DNA of 37,745 nt. Source: Clostridiales bacterium (lineage in GTDB: Bacteria; Bacillota; Clostridia; Oscillospirales; Oscillospiraceae). Positions 23,048-31,651 of the stretch are shown one piece after another (the stretch's first letter is position 1; each line of letters starts with the position of its first letter). A program made the position numbers and the translations under genes. Under the pieces are notes generated by a model. It saw nothing but the letters and a program-made list of their open reading frames with translations. It ran no database searches and was not told the DNA's origin. The stretch is taken from contig JAQXKZ010000043.1 in assembly GCA_029010715.1 (NCBI GenBank), positions 1-37,745 of the forward strand. Reading direction: 5' to 3'.

Positions 23048-23109
23048 AAAACTTCATGCGCTCCGGCTTTTACCATGATCGTGGTGCGAAATCCTGCGCA
23101 TGAAGTTTT
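23048..23109. repeat. Long inverted repeat upstream of the ammonium transporter
   Basis: AAAACTTCATGCGC (23048-23061) and its exact complement GCGCATGAAGTTTT (23096-23109) flank 34 bases, which themselves contain ACCA/TGGT. The 9-mer ATGATGCGC also appears just before, at two places about 40 bases apart. The rest of 22975-23201 has no gene. It could be a small mobile-element remnant or a regulatory RNA structure. Confidence 0.6.
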
Positions 23110-23201
23110 ATGCTCCTTTATAACTCATCCATCCGTCCGGCGTGCCGCAAATAGCCGTTGCGTCTCCTTCTCTCTGCTCGGATAAAAAATTAAAAAAGAT
23201 A

Positions 23202-23230
23202 TTGACAAAACTCTCTCATACGTGTATATT
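23202..23230 (+). promoter_or_regulatory. Strong SigA promoter of the ammonium transporter
   Basis: TTGACA at 23202-23207, a 17-base spacer and TATATT at 23225-23230. Transcription should begin near 23237, a few bases before the leader hairpin. Confidence 0.8.
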
Positions 23231-23241
23231 ACCGTCCATAA

Positions 23242-23290
23242 AGGCAAAGGTGCCCGGATTTTCCAGGTGCCTTTGCCTCATTTTATTTTT
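23242..23290 (+). promoter_or_regulatory. Terminator-like hairpin in the ammonium transporter leader
   Basis: From 23242 to 23278 the RNA folds into one long stem: 17 positions with one mismatch and two G-U pairs, three-base apex, arms AGGCAAAGG and CCTTTGCCT outermost. It is followed by TCATTTTATTTTT. It lies between the promoter and the start codon, so full-length mRNA needs read-through. Nitrogen-dependent attenuation is the likely meaning. Confidence 0.65.
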
Positions 23291-23308
23291 GTTGGGAGAT
23301 GTGTTCGC

Positions 23309-25048
23309 GTGACAGTAGAATTTTGGTATCTCATAGGCGCAGTTCTGGTGTTCTGGATGCAGGCAGGATTCGCCATGGTCGAGACAGGCTTTACCCGCGC
23401 AAAGAATGCCGGTAATATAATCATGAAAAACCTGATGGATTTCTGCATCGGAACGATAGTGTTCTCTCTGCTTGGCTATTCTCTTATGATGGGTCAGGAT
23501 GCCCTGCGCGGTCTTGTCGGACTTCCCAACCTTCAGCTTTGGACCAACTTCAGGGAAATAATCGCCTCCCCCTCTGACGGAAGCTTTACCGCTGCCTCTA
23601 CCTTCGTCTTCAACCTGGTTTTCTGCGCAACCACCGCCACTATTGTGTCAGGCGCCATGGCTGAGCGTACAAAATTCTCCGCCTACTGTATATACTCCGC
23701 CGTCATATCGCTCTTTATCTACCCCATTGAAGCGCATTGGATCTGGGGCGGCGGCTGGCTCTCCCGACTCGGCTTTCATGACTACGCCGGCTCGTGTGCC
23801 ATTCATATGGTCGGTGGGATTGCCGCTCTCGTCGGCGCAATAATACTCGGACCCCGCCTCGGAAAGTATGTTAAGGACGAAAAAGGCAAGGTCTTAAAGG
23901 TCAACGCAATTCCCGGACACTCGATCACCCTTGGTGCGCTCGGTGTGTTCATTCTCTGGCTTGGCTGGTACGGATTCAACGGCGCTGCCGCAACCAACGT
24001 ATCCGAGCTCGCCTCGATCTTTCTCACTACCACAATCGCGCCCTCGGTGGCAACCGTGACCACTATGCTTTACACGTGGTTTAAGAACGGTAAACCTGAT
24101 GTCTCCATGTGTCTCAACGCTTCTCTCGCCGGGCTTGTCGGGATCACCGCCGGCTGCGATGCACTGGACACTATCGGTTCCTGCGTCGTCGGCATAGTCT
24201 CCGGCATACTCGTCGTCGTCGTTGTCGAAGCTCTTGACCTGAAGCTGCATATTGACGATCCCGTCGGTGCTGTCGGCGTGCACTGTGCCAACGGTATCTG
24301 GGGCACTTTGGCCGTAGGTCTGCTCGCAAACCCGTCCGCTCCCGCCGGTCTGAGCGGACTGCTCTACACAGGCTCCGCCTCCCTGCTCGGCATCCAGTGC
24401 CTCGGTGTTCTGACCGTCGCCGCTTATGCCACCGTCATGATGTTCGCAGTATTCGTGCTTATCAGGAAATTCAACGGACTCCGCGTCGCGCCGGAGGATG
24501 AGGTCGCGGGTCTTGACAGTACCGAGCATGGTCTGCCCAGTGCCTACCCTGACTTCGCCCCTGCCGTTAACAAGTACTCTGCCTATGCTCCGGAGGAGGG
24601 TATTACAGCCGTTACAGGTGATGTGCCCGAGGCCGAAGCCGTACCCGTAAAGGTAGCCGCCGGCTATGCGTCCCCCGCCGTGCAGGATGGCCACAAGTTC
24701 ACCAAAGTCGAGATCATATGCAAGGACTCCCGCTTCGACGCGCTCAAGACCGCCATGGCAAAGCTCGGCATAACCGGTATGACCGTGTCGCATGTCCTCG
24801 GCTGCGGCATACAGGGCGGCCAGCCTGAATATTATCGCGGCGTCCGCCTTGAATCGAACCTGCTCCCCAAGGTACAGGTCGACATTGTCGTCAGCAAGAT
24901 TCCCGTACGCAGCGTAATAGAGACTGCAAAGCGCGTCCTCTATACCGGCCACTACGGTGACGGCAAGATATTTGTGTATGACGTTGAGAACGTCGTTAAG
25001 ATCCGTACCGGTGAAGAAGGTTACGACGCTCTGCAGGACGTCGAGTAG
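23309..25048 (+). CDS. Ammonium transporter fused to a P-II regulatory domain (AmtB-GlnB)
   Basis: A 579-residue protein. Residues about 1-400 are an 11-segment Amt channel: FWMQAGFAMVETGFTRAKN at the N-terminus, the signature GFHDYAGSCAIHMVGG with the first pore histidine, and VGVHCANGIWGTLAVG with the second. After a linker of about 60 residues, the last 115 form a P-II protein (KFTKVEIICKDSRFDALKTA). Its T-loop GCGIQGGQPEYYRGV keeps the Tyr of the YRG motif, and GKIFVYDVENVVKIRTGE is the C-terminal signature. P-II normally plugs the channel when 2-oxoglutarate is low, so the fusion is a self-gated transporter. The GTG at 23309 has GGGAG ten bases upstream; the frame is open to 23222, but that lies in the promoter. 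Confidence 0.93.
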   Translation: MTVEFWYLIGAVLVFWMQAGFAMVETGFTRAKNAGNIIMKNLMDFCIGTIVFSLLGYSLMMGQDALRGLVGLPNLQLWTNFREIIASPSDGSFTAASTFVFNLVFCATTATIVSGAMAERTKFSAYCIYSAVISLFIYPIEAHWIWGGGWLSRLGFHDYAGSCAIHMVGGIAALVGAIILGPRLGKYVKDEKGKVLKVNAIPGHSITLGALGVFILWLGWYGFNGAAATNVSELASIFLTTTIAPSVATVTTMLYTWFKNGKPDVSMCLNASLAGLVGITAGCDALDTIGSCVVGIVSGILVVVVVEALDLKLHIDDPVGAVGVHCANGIWGTLAVGLLANPSAPAGLSGLLYTGSASLLGIQCLGVLTVAAYATVMMFAVFVLIRKFNGLRVAPEDEVAGLDSTEHGLPSAYPDFAPAVNKYSAYAPEEGITAVTGDVPEAEAVPVKVAAGYASPAVQDGHKFTKVEIICKDSRFDALKTAMAKLGITGMTVSHVLGCGIQGGQPEYYRGVRLESNLLPKVQVDIVVSKIPVRSVIETAKRVLYTGHYGDGKIFVYDVENVVKIRTGEEGYDALQDVE

Positions 25049-25128
25049 AGCATTCCTTAAGCCCATATATCAGTGATCCGGTCGGGGATTAATTATCAAC
25101 GCACGCCGCATACCTGAAATTGTGGCAG

Positions 25129-25206
25129 TCTGCCGTGATATGACCGGTACAGGCCTCTGCCGTGATATACCTGCACAGGCCTCTGCCGTGATATGACCGG
25201 TACAGT
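25129..25206 (+). repeat. Triplicated 26-27-bp direct repeat
   Basis: Three head-to-tail units at 25129-25155, 25156-25181 and 25182-25206. Each starts TCTGCCGTGATAT; units 1 and 3 continue GACCGGTACAG and unit 2 differs (ACCTGCACAG). There are no spacers, so it is not CRISPR. It lies 80 bases after the transporter gene. Confidence 0.75.
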
Positions 25207-25549
25207 TCTCTTACATTATTGCCAACGCTGGTCCTCTCTGTTTTCCCCGTCCCGTTAAAGCAGATATTTGGCTTTTATAAACATACCGGAGATACTCCGA
25301 TAAAACACATCTGGCGCTCCGGCTGCAGCACGCTGTATGAGGCTCTTACAGAACCTGCGCCGAGCAATTTGCCAAGCTGGGCAGCGGGTGAGCCGGGGTA
25401 CCATTGGACGCCTCAAACCAGATAAGCTCTGCAGAAATGCTTGATTTATCAGCTACTTCCAGGCGGGGCAGCATTTTTAATACATTCAAAATACCCGGCA
25501 GATGAAGCGCATTAATAAAAATCTGCCGCGCCCTTTCCTGGCAAGCTGA
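25207..25549. other. Non-coding stretch ending in an orphan terminator, candidate RNA gene
   Basis: No frame in this stretch has a good start and ribosome site; the longest (68 codons from 25219) resembles nothing. A possible promoter is TTGGCT (25268-25273), 17 bases, GATACT (25291-25296). A transcript from there to the terminator at 25577 would be about 275 bases and could form several hairpins, for example TGCC/GGCA near 25371. No known RNA family was recognised. It may instead be a long 3' end of the transporter mRNA. Confidence 0.3.
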
Positions 25550-25577
25550 CAGCGGGCGGTCCTTAGACCGCCCGCTG
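25550..25577 (+). terminator. Strong plus-strand terminator with no gene directly before it
   Basis: A perfect 12-bp stem CAGCGGGCGGTC / GACCGCCCGCTG with a four-base loop, then TATTTGTTTGTCTTT. The T-rich side is on the plus strand, so it serves something transcribed rightwards. Confidence 0.75.
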
Positions 25578-25605
25578 TATTTGTTTGTCTTTATGGTTCA
25601 GATTC

Positions 25606-26232
25606 TTAAAGCTTTGCCTGCGGCAGATTCCACTTGAATACCGTTGCAGCAATACGCAGCGCCATCACAAGCAGCGTCATAAGCGCAGCACTCAGATTTG
25701 CGTTCACGCCCTGACGGATCAGCGCATAATAGCCGAGCGCCCCAATAAGAGACGCTACCGCGTACACCCTCTTGCGCAGGACCTTCGGCATCACACCGGC
25801 CAGAACATCTCGCATCATGCCGCCGCCGACGCCTGTTGTCATACCCATGGACACCAGCAGCACCGGGTTTACGAGGCCGCACTGGTCAATGGCCACCTGC
25901 ACTCCGCTCACCGAAAACACGCCCAGGCCCAGCGCGTCAAACACGTTTACAATGCTGTCGAGCTTCTCTCGGTTCTGCCTGTAGTGCTCCCTGCGCGTAT
26001 ACGCGTCGAGGAACACGATCAGCCCGCTCGTTATCGCCACAATTATGTAAGTATAGCTGGTGAACATCCTCGGCGGCAGATGACCGAGCATCATATCCCT
26101 GACAACGCCTCCGCCGAGAGCGGTTATTACCGCGAGAAACAGTACGCCGAATATATCCGCGCTTTTTTCAAGCGCCGCCATGGCGCCGCAGACCGAAAAA
26201 GCGGCAACGCCTATTACTTCCAACCAAAACAT
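25606..26232 (-). CDS. TRIC-family (UPF0126) cation channel protein
   Basis: A 208-residue inner-membrane protein made of two three-helix repeats, each with the family motif: ITALGGGVVRDMMLG in the first and MTTGVGGGMMRDVLAG in the second. Six or seven hydrophobic segments are visible. Prokaryotic TRIC homologues form potassium-permeable trimeric channels; YicG and YadS are relatives. The substrate here is not known. It stands alone on the minus strand after ychF, with a 58-base gap. Confidence 0.85.
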   Translation of the reverse strand: MFWLEVIGVAAFSVCGAMAALEKSADIFGVLFLAVITALGGGVVRDMMLGHLPPRMFTSYTYIIVAITSGLIVFLDAYTRREHYRQNREKLDSIVNVFDALGLGVFSVSGVQVAIDQCGLVNPVLLVSMGMTTGVGGGMMRDVLAGVMPKVLRKRVYAVASLIGALGYYALIRQGVNANLSAALMTLLVMALRIAATVFKWNLPQAKL

Positions 26233-26290
26233 CCCAATATTCTATCCGTTCAGTTCGTTGTAAATTCTGTTATTTTATTCCTGTTTTCGC

Positions 26291-27367
26291 TTAGATATTG
26301 AATCTGAAGTTCGTGATATCGCCGTCCTGCATGACATAGTCCTTGCCCTCAAGCCTGAGCAGACCCTTCTCCTTTGCCGCGGCTATGCTGCCGCAGCGTT
26401 TGAGATCCTCAAAGGCAACTATCTCAGCCCTGATGAAGCCGCGCTCGATATCACTGTGAACCTTGCCGGCAGCCTTGGGCGCCTTTGTTCCCTTCACGAT
26501 AGTCCATGCATGTACATCGTCCTCGCCCGCGGTCAGGAAGGATATGTAGCCGAGAAGGTCATATGAGGTGCGAATCAGGCGGTCAAGTCCGGTCTCGGTC
26601 AGACCCAGATCGGCCATAAACAGTTCAGCCTCCTCGGGGTCCATACCGGCGATATCCTCTTCGAACCTTGCCGCGACCGGCAGCACTGCCGCTCCCTGCT
26701 CCCCGGCGATTTTTTTGAGCGCCGCGAAGTTGGCGTTGGTGTCCAGATGCGTCATTCCGTCCTCGTCGAGGTTTGCAGCATAAATAACGGGCTTTACCGT
26801 GAGCAGGCCGCCGTCGGTGAGGATATCGCTGTCCTCCTCAGCAAAGGGGAAGCTCCTCGCGGGCTTCTCGTCGGTGAGGTGGGCGATCAGTGCTTCGCAC
26901 ATCTCGCACTCACGCTTGTATTTCTTATCGCCGCTCTTGGCGTTCTTTTTGGCGCGCTCCAGGCGGCGCTCGACGATCTCAATATCCGCAAGTATAAGCT
27001 CCAGATCAAAGGCCTCGGCATCGCGTTTGGCGTCCGCCCTCTCGAGGAATACCTCGTCATTGTCAAAGCAGCGCACGACATGTACCAGCGCGTCCGTCTG
27101 ACGGATGGCCTGAAATACCTCATTGCTCTTACCCGTGCCCTGGCTTACACCGGCCACGTCTACAAACTCTATGGTAGCCGGGGTGTACTTTTTCGGGTGA
27201 TAGTACTCTGCCAGCCAGTCAAGTCTCTCGTCCGGGACCTTCGCGGTGCCAATATTGGGCTTTGCCCCGGCCATGGCATAGGCGCTTGTCTCAGCCCTGG
27301 AACCTGTGAGTGCATTGAAAAGTGTGGTCTTGCCTACGTTAGGCAGACCCGCGATACCTAATTTCAT
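26291..27367 (-). CDS. ychF: Ribosome-binding ATPase YchF
   Basis: A 358-residue Obg-family protein. The P-loop is GLPNVGKTT (7-15), and FVDVAGVSQGTGKSNEVF is the G3/switch II region. In place of the guanine motif NKxD it has NLDE, which explains the family's preference for ATP. A coiled-coil insert (residues about 125-170) and a C-terminal TGS domain (LLGYISFLTAGEDDVHAWTI to the end) follow. It binds the ribosome and is linked to oxidative stress responses. Normal length. Confidence 0.96.
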   Translation of the reverse strand: MKLGIAGLPNVGKTTLFNALTGSRAETSAYAMAGAKPNIGTAKVPDERLDWLAEYYHPKKYTPATIEFVDVAGVSQGTGKSNEVFQAIRQTDALVHVVRCFDNDEVFLERADAKRDAEAFDLELILADIEIVERRLERAKKNAKSGDKKYKRECEMCEALIAHLTDEKPARSFPFAEEDSDILTDGGLLTVKPVIYAANLDEDGMTHLDTNANFAALKKIAGEQGAAVLPVAARFEEDIAGMDPEEAELFMADLGLTETGLDRLIRTSYDLLGYISFLTAGEDDVHAWTIVKGTKAPKAAGKVHSDIERGFIRAEIVAFEDLKRCGSIAAAKEKGLLRLEGKDYVMQDGDITNFRFNI

Positions 27368-27404
27368 ATTCCGGTTTCTCCTATCAATACAGATACGCGG
27401 TAGA

Positions 27405-27444
27405 GCGGACTGAGATAAGAAAGCTTATTTCTGTCTCAGTCCGC
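27405..27444 (-). terminator. Hairpin between ftsH and ychF
   Basis: GCGGACTGAGA (27405-27415) pairs perfectly with TCTCAGTCCGC (27434-27444); the loop can also pair. It begins 11 bases after the ftsH stop. No T run follows on the minus strand, so it may be a partial terminator or an mRNA end stabiliser. Confidence 0.5.
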
Positions 27445-27454
27445 CGCAATCGTT

Positions 27455-29491
27455 TTATTCCCTGTTTTTGTCGCCGTTATCGCCGCCGGACGCAGTCTCA
27501 TCGGACACATCCCCGGTGTTTTCAGGCTTTTCCTCCGCCTGCTTTTTCTCCTCGGCGTAACCGTCGATCATGGAGATCTTGCGGGCAGGGCGCTCAATAG
27601 TTGTGTCCTCCCGGACCTTGCGTGCCTCCTGCGGAGACAGGGGCATGAACTCGCCGTGCTCGAAGTAGTAATTGAACTCTTCAGCCTCCATGGTCTCATG
27701 GACGAGCAGGTACTCGGCAATGGCGCGCAGCTGGTCGGCGTGCTCAGTGAGTATCTTCTCGCACTCTTCGGCAGCACGGTCAAAGATGGCCTTGACCTCT
27801 TCGTCAATAATACCGGCAGTCTCCTCGGAATAGCTCTTGGTCTGGCCGAAGTCGCGGCCGATAAAGATCGAGTGGCCCGAGCTGTCAAAGGAGATAGGTC
27901 CGAGACGCTCGCTCATACCGTAGCGGGTGACCATGTCGCGGGCAATAGACGTCGCCTGCTGGATATCGCCGGAGGCGCCGGTGGAGATATCGTCGAGGAA
28001 GATCTTCTCGGCCATTCTGCCGCCGAGCGCCATGACGATATTCTCAAACATTTCGGAGCGTGACTTGAAGTTCTCCAGGTCCTCCTGCGGGCGCATCAGC
28101 GTAAAGCCGCCGGCCATACCTCTGGGAATGATCGTGATATAGTGCACGGGGTCGACATGGGGCAGATAGTGGGCCGCGACCGCGTGACCGGACTCGTGGT
28201 AAGCGGTGAGCCTGCGCGCCTTTTCGCTCATCTTGCGGCTCTTCTTCTCGGGGCCCATCTGGACCTTGAGTATAGCCTCATCCACATCTTCCATGTTGAT
28301 GAAGCGGTGTCTGCGGCGGACGGCAAGCAGCGCCGCCTCGTTCATCAGATTCTCAAGATCCGCGCCCGCGAAGCCCGGGGTACCCTTGGCGATAGAGTTC
28401 AGGTCGACGTCGTCGGCCAGCTGTTTGTCTCTGGCGTGTATCTTCAGGATGGCCTCACGGCCTCTGATGTCCGGCAGGCCGACATAGACCTGACGGTCAA
28501 AGCGGCCTGGACGCAGCAGCGCGTTATCAAGGATGTCCGCGCGGTTCGTCGCCGCCATGACGATAACGCCCTCATTGCTGCCGAAGCCGTCCATCTCAAC
28601 GAGCAGCTGGTTCAGAGTCTGCTCACGCTCATCGTGGCCGCCGCCGAGGCCGCTGCCTCTCTGACGGCCGACCGCGTCGATCTCATCTATGAATATGATC
28701 GCCGGAGCCGCTTTCTTGGCCTGCTCGAACAGGTCGCGGACACGGCCCGCGCCGACGCCGACATAGAGCTCGACAAAATCGGAACCCGATATGGACAAGA
28801 ACTGCACGCCCGCCTCGCCGGCGACAGCCTTGGCCAGCAGTGTCTTACCGGTTCCCGGAGGGCCGACAAGCAGCACGCCCTTGGGTATGCGCGCGCCCAT
28901 ATTGGTATATGCCTTGGGATTTTTCAGAAAATCGACAATCTCGGACAGTTCTTCCTTCTCCTCGTCGCAGCCGGCAACGTCGTCGAAAGTCTTTTTGTTT
29001 TTCTCGTCGCTGCCGAGACGCGTCCGCGCCTTGGAGAACTTAGCGATGCCGCCGGCTCCGCCGGCCTTGTTCATCATAACATACCACAGGGCCATAGCGC
29101 CGACCATAACGAGCACATAGGGCAGCATACTTGCCCACCACGGGACGACAAAGCCCTCGTTATAGTCATATTTTTCAAGCACGCCGGACTTGTACTGGGC
29201 CTTTATTATGTCCTTGAAGTCCTCATAAAAGACGCTGAAGCTGTACAGGTCATACTGCATCTCCTCGGTCGGGGCGCCGGCATCGCCGGTCCTGACTTCA
29301 AGAATGATGGAGTTGCCTTCGGTCCTGAATGACTGTACTTTCTCCTGAGAGAAAAGGTCAACAAGGTCGGAGTAATTCTTCACCTTGCCTGCTTCCTTGT
29401 CTCCGGTCATTGTGAAGATGACAGCTATCATTATCACTATGAGCAGCACATAGAATCCAAGATCACGGGTCCGGTTTCGGTTAGGTTTCAA
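27455..29491 (-). CDS. ftsH: ATP-dependent zinc metalloprotease FtsH
   Basis: A 678-residue membrane-anchored AAA protease for quality control of membrane and regulatory proteins. Two transmembrane helices (about 11-29 and 121-140) flank an extracytoplasmic domain. The AAA domain has Walker A GPPGTGKT (210-217), Walker B IIFIDEID (265-272) and the second region of homology ending LRPGRFDRQ. The zinc site is HESGH (432-436). The tail beyond about 620 is charged and low-complexity. The start is a TTG at 29491, with AAAGGAT 12 bases upstream; no better start exists in frame. It follows tilS-hpt, the usual order in Firmicutes. Confidence 0.96.
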   Translation of the reverse strand: MKPNRNRTRDLGFYVLLIVIMIAVIFTMTGDKEAGKVKNYSDLVDLFSQEKVQSFRTEGNSIILEVRTGDAGAPTEEMQYDLYSFSVFYEDFKDIIKAQYKSGVLEKYDYNEGFVVPWWASMLPYVLVMVGAMALWYVMMNKAGGAGGIAKFSKARTRLGSDEKNKKTFDDVAGCDEEKEELSEIVDFLKNPKAYTNMGARIPKGVLLVGPPGTGKTLLAKAVAGEAGVQFLSISGSDFVELYVGVGAGRVRDLFEQAKKAAPAIIFIDEIDAVGRQRGSGLGGGHDEREQTLNQLLVEMDGFGSNEGVIVMAATNRADILDNALLRPGRFDRQVYVGLPDIRGREAILKIHARDKQLADDVDLNSIAKGTPGFAGADLENLMNEAALLAVRRRHRFINMEDVDEAILKVQMGPEKKSRKMSEKARRLTAYHESGHAVAAHYLPHVDPVHYITIIPRGMAGGFTLMRPQEDLENFKSRSEMFENIVMALGGRMAEKIFLDDISTGASGDIQQATSIARDMVTRYGMSERLGPISFDSSGHSIFIGRDFGQTKSYSEETAGIIDEEVKAIFDRAAEECEKILTEHADQLRAIAEYLLVHETMEAEEFNYYFEHGEFMPLSPQEARKVREDTTIERPARKISMIDGYAEEKKQAEEKPENTGDVSDETASGGDNGDKNRE

Positions 29492-29794
29492 GTATATGTC
29501 ACATCCTTTTTAAGCGATGGGAAAGCCAGTTTTTGCGCAGCTGATATTTATTCTACACCAAGAAGCAGGCGCTTTTCAGCGCAGACGCGCCGCCTGACGC
29601 GGCACCGCGGCAGCGGGGTCTGCCAGAAGTCCCGGTAAATCAAGCCTTTCTGCAGCTGTTTATGCGGCTTGAAGCGGCTCAAGGTCCGCTGAAGTTCCCG
29701 CGGTTCGGCCGCAGCTCCGCTCTGCGCCGGTTTTTTGCCGGTCTGAGCTGATTTTGTCCGCTTCTTAAATGAAGTCCGGTATTAAGAAAAAGCC
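29492..29794. other. Intergenic region upstream of ftsH
   Basis: About 300 bases between hpt and ftsH. A weak minus-strand promoter for ftsH may be CTGAAA (about 29579-29574) with TAGAAT (29555-29550), spacer 18. No terminator for hpt, small gene or RNA was recognised. Confidence 0.35.
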
Positions 29795-30328
29795 TCAGGA
29801 GTATATTTCCGGCTTAAGCACGCCGATATACGGCAGATTGCGGTATTTCTCGTTATAGTCGAGCCCGTAGCCGACGACAAACGCATCCGGCACCTCGAAA
29901 CAGGAATAGTCCGCATAGACATCGGCCTTTCTTCTGGAGGGTTTATCCATGAGCGTAACGATGGACATGGAGGCAGGTTTTCTGACCTCCAGATATTTTT
30001 TAAGATAGCTGAGCGTAACGCCGGAGTCAAGTATATCCTCGACTATTATGACATGCCTGCCCTCGATATCCTCGCTCAGGTCCTTGTTGATCTTGACCGC
30101 ACCTGTCGAACTGGTGCCGCTGTAAGAGGAAACCGCCATGAAATCCATGGAACAGTGTATGTCCACACGGCGCATGAGATCCGCCATAAAAATGAAGCAG
30201 CCCTTCAGCACACCCACAAATATCGGGTCTTTGCCGGCAAAATCTTCGGATATCTTCCTGCCGACCTCGGCTACATGGCGCTCTATCTCGTCCTGACTTA
30301 TGAGAACCTTCTCTATATCCCCTTGCAT
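29795..30328 (-). CDS. hpt: Hypoxanthine phosphoribosyltransferase
   Basis: A 177-residue type I phosphoribosyltransferase salvaging hypoxanthine (and guanine) to IMP/GMP. The PRPP loop is VIIVEDILDSGVTL (93-106). VGVLKGCFIFMADL carries the pyrophosphate loop and DAFVVGYGLDYNEKYRNLPYIG the base-binding end. It lies 15 bases after tilS, so they are co-transcribed. Normal length for bacterial HPRT. Confidence 0.95.
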   Translation of the reverse strand: MQGDIEKVLISQDEIERHVAEVGRKISEDFAGKDPIFVGVLKGCFIFMADLMRRVDIHCSMDFMAVSSYSGTSSTGAVKINKDLSEDIEGRHVIIVEDILDSGVTLSYLKKYLEVRKPASMSIVTLMDKPSRRKADVYADYSCFEVPDAFVVGYGLDYNEKYRNLPYIGVLKPEIYS

Positions 30329-30343
30329 TATAAAATACTCTCC

Positions 30344-31651
30344 CTATTTCTCTGTCATATTTACAAAGCTCAATTTCAGAACTTTGTCTCCCTTTTCGGG
30401 TCTGACACGCTCGTCGACTGCCAGACCGTATACCGCCAGAACTCCGGCGGCGTCCCGGATAACCGGGCAAGCATTCCTCTGACGCTGTGTGTAGCCGGCC
30501 TCCATAAACAGGCTCCTGAGTGTTTTCGTACAGCCGCGCCCCTGCGGTCTCACGCGGTCTCCCGGCCGCCTGCCCCCGCAGATAAGTGCAGAACCAATAT
30601 TCTCATATTTGAGATAATAAGTCTTGAACAAGCCGTTAATTTCTTCTCCGTATACCGCGATTTCCGCGCGCAGCGTGAGCCCGGCCTCCGGCAGCTCAAG
30701 TTCCGTGCCGGGTACTATCCCGCGGTCCGGCAGAAACTCCGTTTCCGAAACTTCGATATACAGCCGTCCCTGCTCGCAGACAAGCCTGCGTCCGGGCAGC
30801 TCCAGCTGTTTGTATCCGCTCTCTCCGCACAGCCTCAGCACCGCGTCCGTATGCTCCATGCTCAGGCCGCCGCCGAGCAGGCGCCGGATGACTCTCGTGG
30901 ACACGGCCGGGTGCAGCGCACCCAGTTCCCTGAGCGGGAGACTGCCGCCGCGGTAATGCCCGGCAACAAACTCGGCGGCCATCCCGTCCAGACAGTCCTC
31001 GTCACGCGTGAGCAGCTCCGAGGTCCTGGCGGCGGCGGCCGACAGCCCAGGGTTTATTTCCCGCAGCACCGGCATGACCCGGTGTCTGATAAGATTTCTG
31101 CTGTAATCGTCGCCGGCGTTCGTGCTGTCCTCGACATGCTCCACGGCGTTTTCGCTGAGATAAGCTTCTATCTCGCGGCGGCTGAAGCTCAGCAAAGGGC
31201 GGATTATATTACCGCGCCTGTACGGTATGCCGCGCAGACCGCTTATACCGCTCCCGCGCGTAAGATTGAACAGCACGGTCTCGGCGTTGTCGTCGGCATT
31301 ATGAGCCGTGGCAATAAGCCCGCAGCCGAGCTCAGCCGCGGTTTTACGCAGGAACGCATAGCGCAGCCGCCTCGCCGCCTCCTCCGTGCCCATGCCCTTT
31401 TCCCGGGCATAGCCGGGCACGTCGCCGTGCTCCGTGACGCAGGGAATATTCCTCTCCGCGCACCAGTTCTCGACAAAGCGGCAGTCACGCAGAGACTCCC
31501 CGCCTCTGATGCCGTGCTCATAATGTGCGGCGGTAACAGCCGCGCCGCTCTTCCAGAGCGCGTGCAGCAGACACATGGAGTCCGCCCCGCCGGATACCGC
31601 GCAAAGTACCCTTTCTCCGGCGAAACGGCTCATATCAATGACCTTATTCAT
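30344..31651 (-). CDS. tilS: tRNA(Ile)-lysidine synthase
   Basis: A 435-residue enzyme that converts C34 of the AUA-reading tRNA(Ile) to lysidine. The PP-loop is SGGADS (20-25), followed by AHYEHGIRGGES. ATAHNADDNAETVLFNLTRGSGISGLRGI and the RPLLSFSRREIEAYL segment are TilS-specific. The C-terminal substrate-binding domain (about 350-435) is present. The frame is open to 31711, but the ATG at 31651 overlaps the dnaB stop by eight bases and matches family length. Confidence 0.94.
   Translation of the reverse strand: MNKVIDMSRFAGERVLCAVSGGADSMCLLHALWKSGAAVTAAHYEHGIRGGESLRDCRFVENWCAERNIPCVTEHGDVPGYAREKGMGTEEAARRLRYAFLRKTAAELGCGLIATAHNADDNAETVLFNLTRGSGISGLRGIPYRRGNIIRPLLSFSRREIEAYLSENAVEHVEDSTNAGDDYSRNLIRHRVMPVLREINPGLSAAAARTSELLTRDEDCLDGMAAEFVAGHYRGGSLPLRELGALHPAVSTRVIRRLLGGGLSMEHTDAVLRLCGESGYKQLELPGRRLVCEQGRLYIEVSETEFLPDRGIVPGTELELPEAGLTLRAEIAVYGEEINGLFKTYYLKYENIGSALICGGRRPGDRVRPQGRGCTKTLRSLFMEAGYTQRQRNACPVIRDAAGVLAVYGLAVDERVRPEKGDKVLKLSFVNMTEK

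Noticed and set aside
25129-25206. Direct repeats considered as a CRISPR array
   Set aside because: Units are head to tail with no spacers, only three copies, and no cas genes nearby.
25219-25425. 68-codon frame after the transporter gene
   Set aside because: No ribosome site, no recognisable domain, and it lies next to repeats in a gene-poor stretch.
25280-25577. 6S RNA or other housekeeping RNA
   Set aside because: A short stretch (TGGCGCTCCG) looked similar to part of 6S RNA, but the closing stem and central bubble could not be assembled. Left as an unassigned RNA candidate.
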